Shown here: positions 62,621 through 64,000 of the stretch, one piece after another
Layout of the letters: each line of letters opens with the position of its first letter
Position numbering within the stretch: position 1 is the first letter of the stretch
Source: Irpex lacteus
Lineage: Eukaryota; Basidiomycota; Agaricomycetes; Polyporales; Irpicaceae
Direction: 5' to 3'
NCBI GenBank assembly: GCA_001986395.2
Contig: MQVO02000037.1
Coordinates: 124,001 to 188,000, forward strand
DNA length: 64,000 nt
Notes under the pieces: model-generated
Told to the model about the DNA's origin: nothing
The model's database searches: none
Seen by the model: the letters and a program-made list of their open reading frames with translations, nothing else
Position numbers and translations under genes: made by a program

Positions 62621-64000
62621 TCAAACGTAGAAGGCTTCTCCATACATACGAGAGAATTTGCAGAGCGTATGCTCTGCCACAACTGGAGACCATCCAATGG
62701 CACTTTGTTGCTCATCCGTCAAAATAGTGTCAATATCGTAGAAGAATTGCTGGAATGCTGCAGCAATCTCTGCCCTAGTTGGGGTTGCGTTCACATATCC
62801 GAGGTCTCGTAAGCCGAAGCTGGCGCCTTTCTGCAAAGTGGAGACTACATCTGTAATATCGTCGAGAGTGGGAGCATCAATGAGACCGGCGAAGTGCATG
62901 TCTAGAACGAGCATGAACATTGACAAGTCACCGACACCGGCCCATAGATGCTTTTCACTGGCAGGAAGAGAACGCTTGAACAGTCGCACACCGTTGTGTG
63001 CAGCTGCGAACTGTCTTGCGGGAGGCCAAGGAAACGATGCAGCCATGGCTACTTCCCAGTAGTCACTGGCACGTTCCGTAGTTCGACCTGCAATCGGATT
63101 GCCCAGTGACTTTGGGTCGCAAAAGAAGGATTCATTGCGACCGGGGAAATGGTGTCGTAAATCCTCAAGGTATTGCTCGTACTCTGCCAAGCTGTGGAAC
63201 GCGACTTGCCGAAGGTGAGGAGGACACTGTCGAAAGGCCTCTGTATTGAAATGAATGAAACGGAAGACCTGTAGGGAGAAAAAGCCAGCTCTAGTCTGTG
63301 CGAACCATGTGCTCAAGTGCGTTCTCATGGTTGCACGGCCAGGAGCCAGCTCTCGGAGAGGTAGGTAGTAGTCAGGCTTCTGAAGGATGAAGGTTTGGGC
63401 CTCATTCAGTGATATGTGGCTGTCCTCGGGGCCGCGCATAGCATTCGCCACTGCCAGCGAATCCTCCAGGAATTTCAGCACCCGCCTTGTCGAACGAGTC
63501 ATCATAGGTGTGGGTGTGCTTGGGAGTTCCTCGTTGTCTGTGTCGCCAGCGTTGTCTCCATCGCCAGCTGCGGTGGGCATCTGATTCGTGATGGCTGTGG
63601 ACATGGCTTTCATTAGCTTTCGCAGGTTCGCAGCCTTCATCCCATCCTGGACGGTGCCCTGAAAATGAGTATGGGTGCGCTGGTGTAGCTGGAGATATGT
63701 GTGCTGAAGTTGCTGTAAGGCAGTCTGCAAAGCAGGTGTGCGTTGATCCAAGCGTAAGCGATCAAAGAATGCAGACAAGTACTCTGGCTTGAAGGTGTTG
63801 TCCGGGGACGTGTCCGCACGGGACAGGAGTGGACACTCCTTCGAAAGAAGCCAGTCGGGGAAGTTGCTGTAAACCTCCCATACTTGCGGAAGCAACAATG
63901 CACCAAGGCCCAGATGAGACACAAGCCCACGGACAAACGACGCTTGAATCTGAGATGTGAATGGAGTGCCCGTACAAAACCAGAGGAAGAGGATGCGTCG
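62621..64000 (-). CDS. unrecognised element-encoded protein, 5' part beyond the window
   Basis: An open frame of 459 codons runs from the right edge to the stop at 62621-62623 with no interruption. A possible acceptor (TCTCAG) just before 63949 could mark an exon start. The visible edge peptide begins RRILFLWFCTGTPFTSQ. The rest is mostly helical, with an acidic Thr/Ser-rich linker (GDGDNAGDTDNEELPSTPT) followed by a well-folded region to the end. No known domain is recognised. Same strand as the integrase; the gap to its start is 224 nt. Its preserved frame next to the integrase suggests it is part of the same element. Confidence 0.6.
   Translation of the reverse strand, partial: RRILFLWFCTGTPFTSQIQASFVRGLVSHLGLGALLLPQVWEVYSNFPDWLLSKECPLLSRADTSPDNTFKPEYLSAFFDRLRLDQRTPALQTALQQLQHTYLQLHQRTHTHFQGTVQDGMKAANLRKLMKAMSTAITNQMPTAAGDGDNAGDTDNEELPSTPTPMMTRSTRRVLKFLEDSLAVANAMRGPEDSHISLNEAQTFILQKPDYYLPLRELAPGRATMRTHLSTWFAQTRAGFFSLQVFRFIHFNTEAFRQCPPHLRQVAFHSLAEYEQYLEDLRHHFPGRNESFFCDPKSLGNPIAGRTTERASDYWEVAMAASFPWPPARQFAAAHNGVRLFKRSLPASEKHLWAGVGDLSMFMLVLDMHFAGLIDAPTLDDITDVVSTLQKGASFGLRDLGYVNATPTRAEIAAAFQQFFYDIDTILTDEQQSAIGWSPVVAEHTLCKFSRMYGEAFYV

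Larger units (their letters stand above)
53000..64000. mobile_element. putative large integrase-type DNA element with accessory genes, ends not found
   Basis: The DDE integrase gene, two unrecognised genes on its strand and the opposing HECT-like gene are packed with short spacers in DNA flanked by a second transposase gene. No host-type gene lies among them. The right end is outside the window; the left end could be near 53.0 kb or near the tandem repeats at 58.5 kb. The span given is provisional. Confidence 0.45.

Noticed and set aside
1..64000. CRISPR arrays, bacterial operons or ribosomal RNA
   Set aside because: No regularly spaced repeats, Shine-Dalgarno-led operons or rRNA-like sequence were seen; the DNA is eukaryotic.

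Overview
The window is nuclear DNA of a filamentous basidiomycete, most likely an Agaricomycete. Nearly every gene is cut by short GT-AG introns (about 45-80 nt). The tRNA genes carry nuclear-type introns. The protein set is typical of mushroom-forming fungi and their relatives: a membrane-anchored GH5 glucanase, a TEA-domain regulator, GEP4, KRI1, a mitochondrial Mdl1-like ABC transporter, a Tnp2 (CACTA) transposase and a fungal-type DDE integrase. No species can be named from the sequence.

Layout. 1-5.4 kb is gene-poor: one tRNA-Thr(CGU), a decayed duplication and one doubtful coding remnant. 5.48-8.38 kb holds an eight-exon GH5 exo-beta-1,3-glucanase. 8.4-19.2 kb has few long ORFs but contains a multi-exon multi-pass membrane protein gene (10.99-12.69 kb, minus), a decayed remnant near 9.5 kb and a possible small gene at 18.5 kb. 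19.31-21.18 kb encodes a TEA/ATTS transcription factor. 21.2-30.6 kb holds nothing I can build into a gene. 30.6-39.2 kb is a compact housekeeping block: GEP4 (cardiolipin pathway), an AT-hook nuclear protein, KRI1 (40S ribosome assembly) divergent from it, and an unrecognised 500-residue protein convergent with KRI1. 39.2-47.9 kb has tRNA-Thr(UGU), a coiled-coil protein, the Mdl1-like ABC half-transporter (17 exons, including a 10-nt microexon and one GC-AG intron) and a second tRNA-Thr(CGU).

49.2-64.0 kb is a mobile-element domain. A full-length Tnp2 transposase gene (five exons, 1091 residues, no interruption) lies on the minus strand. It is divergent from a plus-strand gene whose C-terminus looks like a HECT ubiquitin-ligase lobe with a catalytic-type Cys. 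Beyond that, three minus-strand genes follow: an unrecognised acidic/Ser-rich protein, a DDE integrase-core protein (D261, D318, E353) and an unrecognised protein that runs off the right edge. The integrase genes plus the HECT-like gene look like one or two large DNA elements with accessory genes. This is the most promising novel system here, but neither element end was found.

Coordinates of multi-exon genes run from start codon to stop codon; exon boundaries come from reading splice sites by eye and checking phase.
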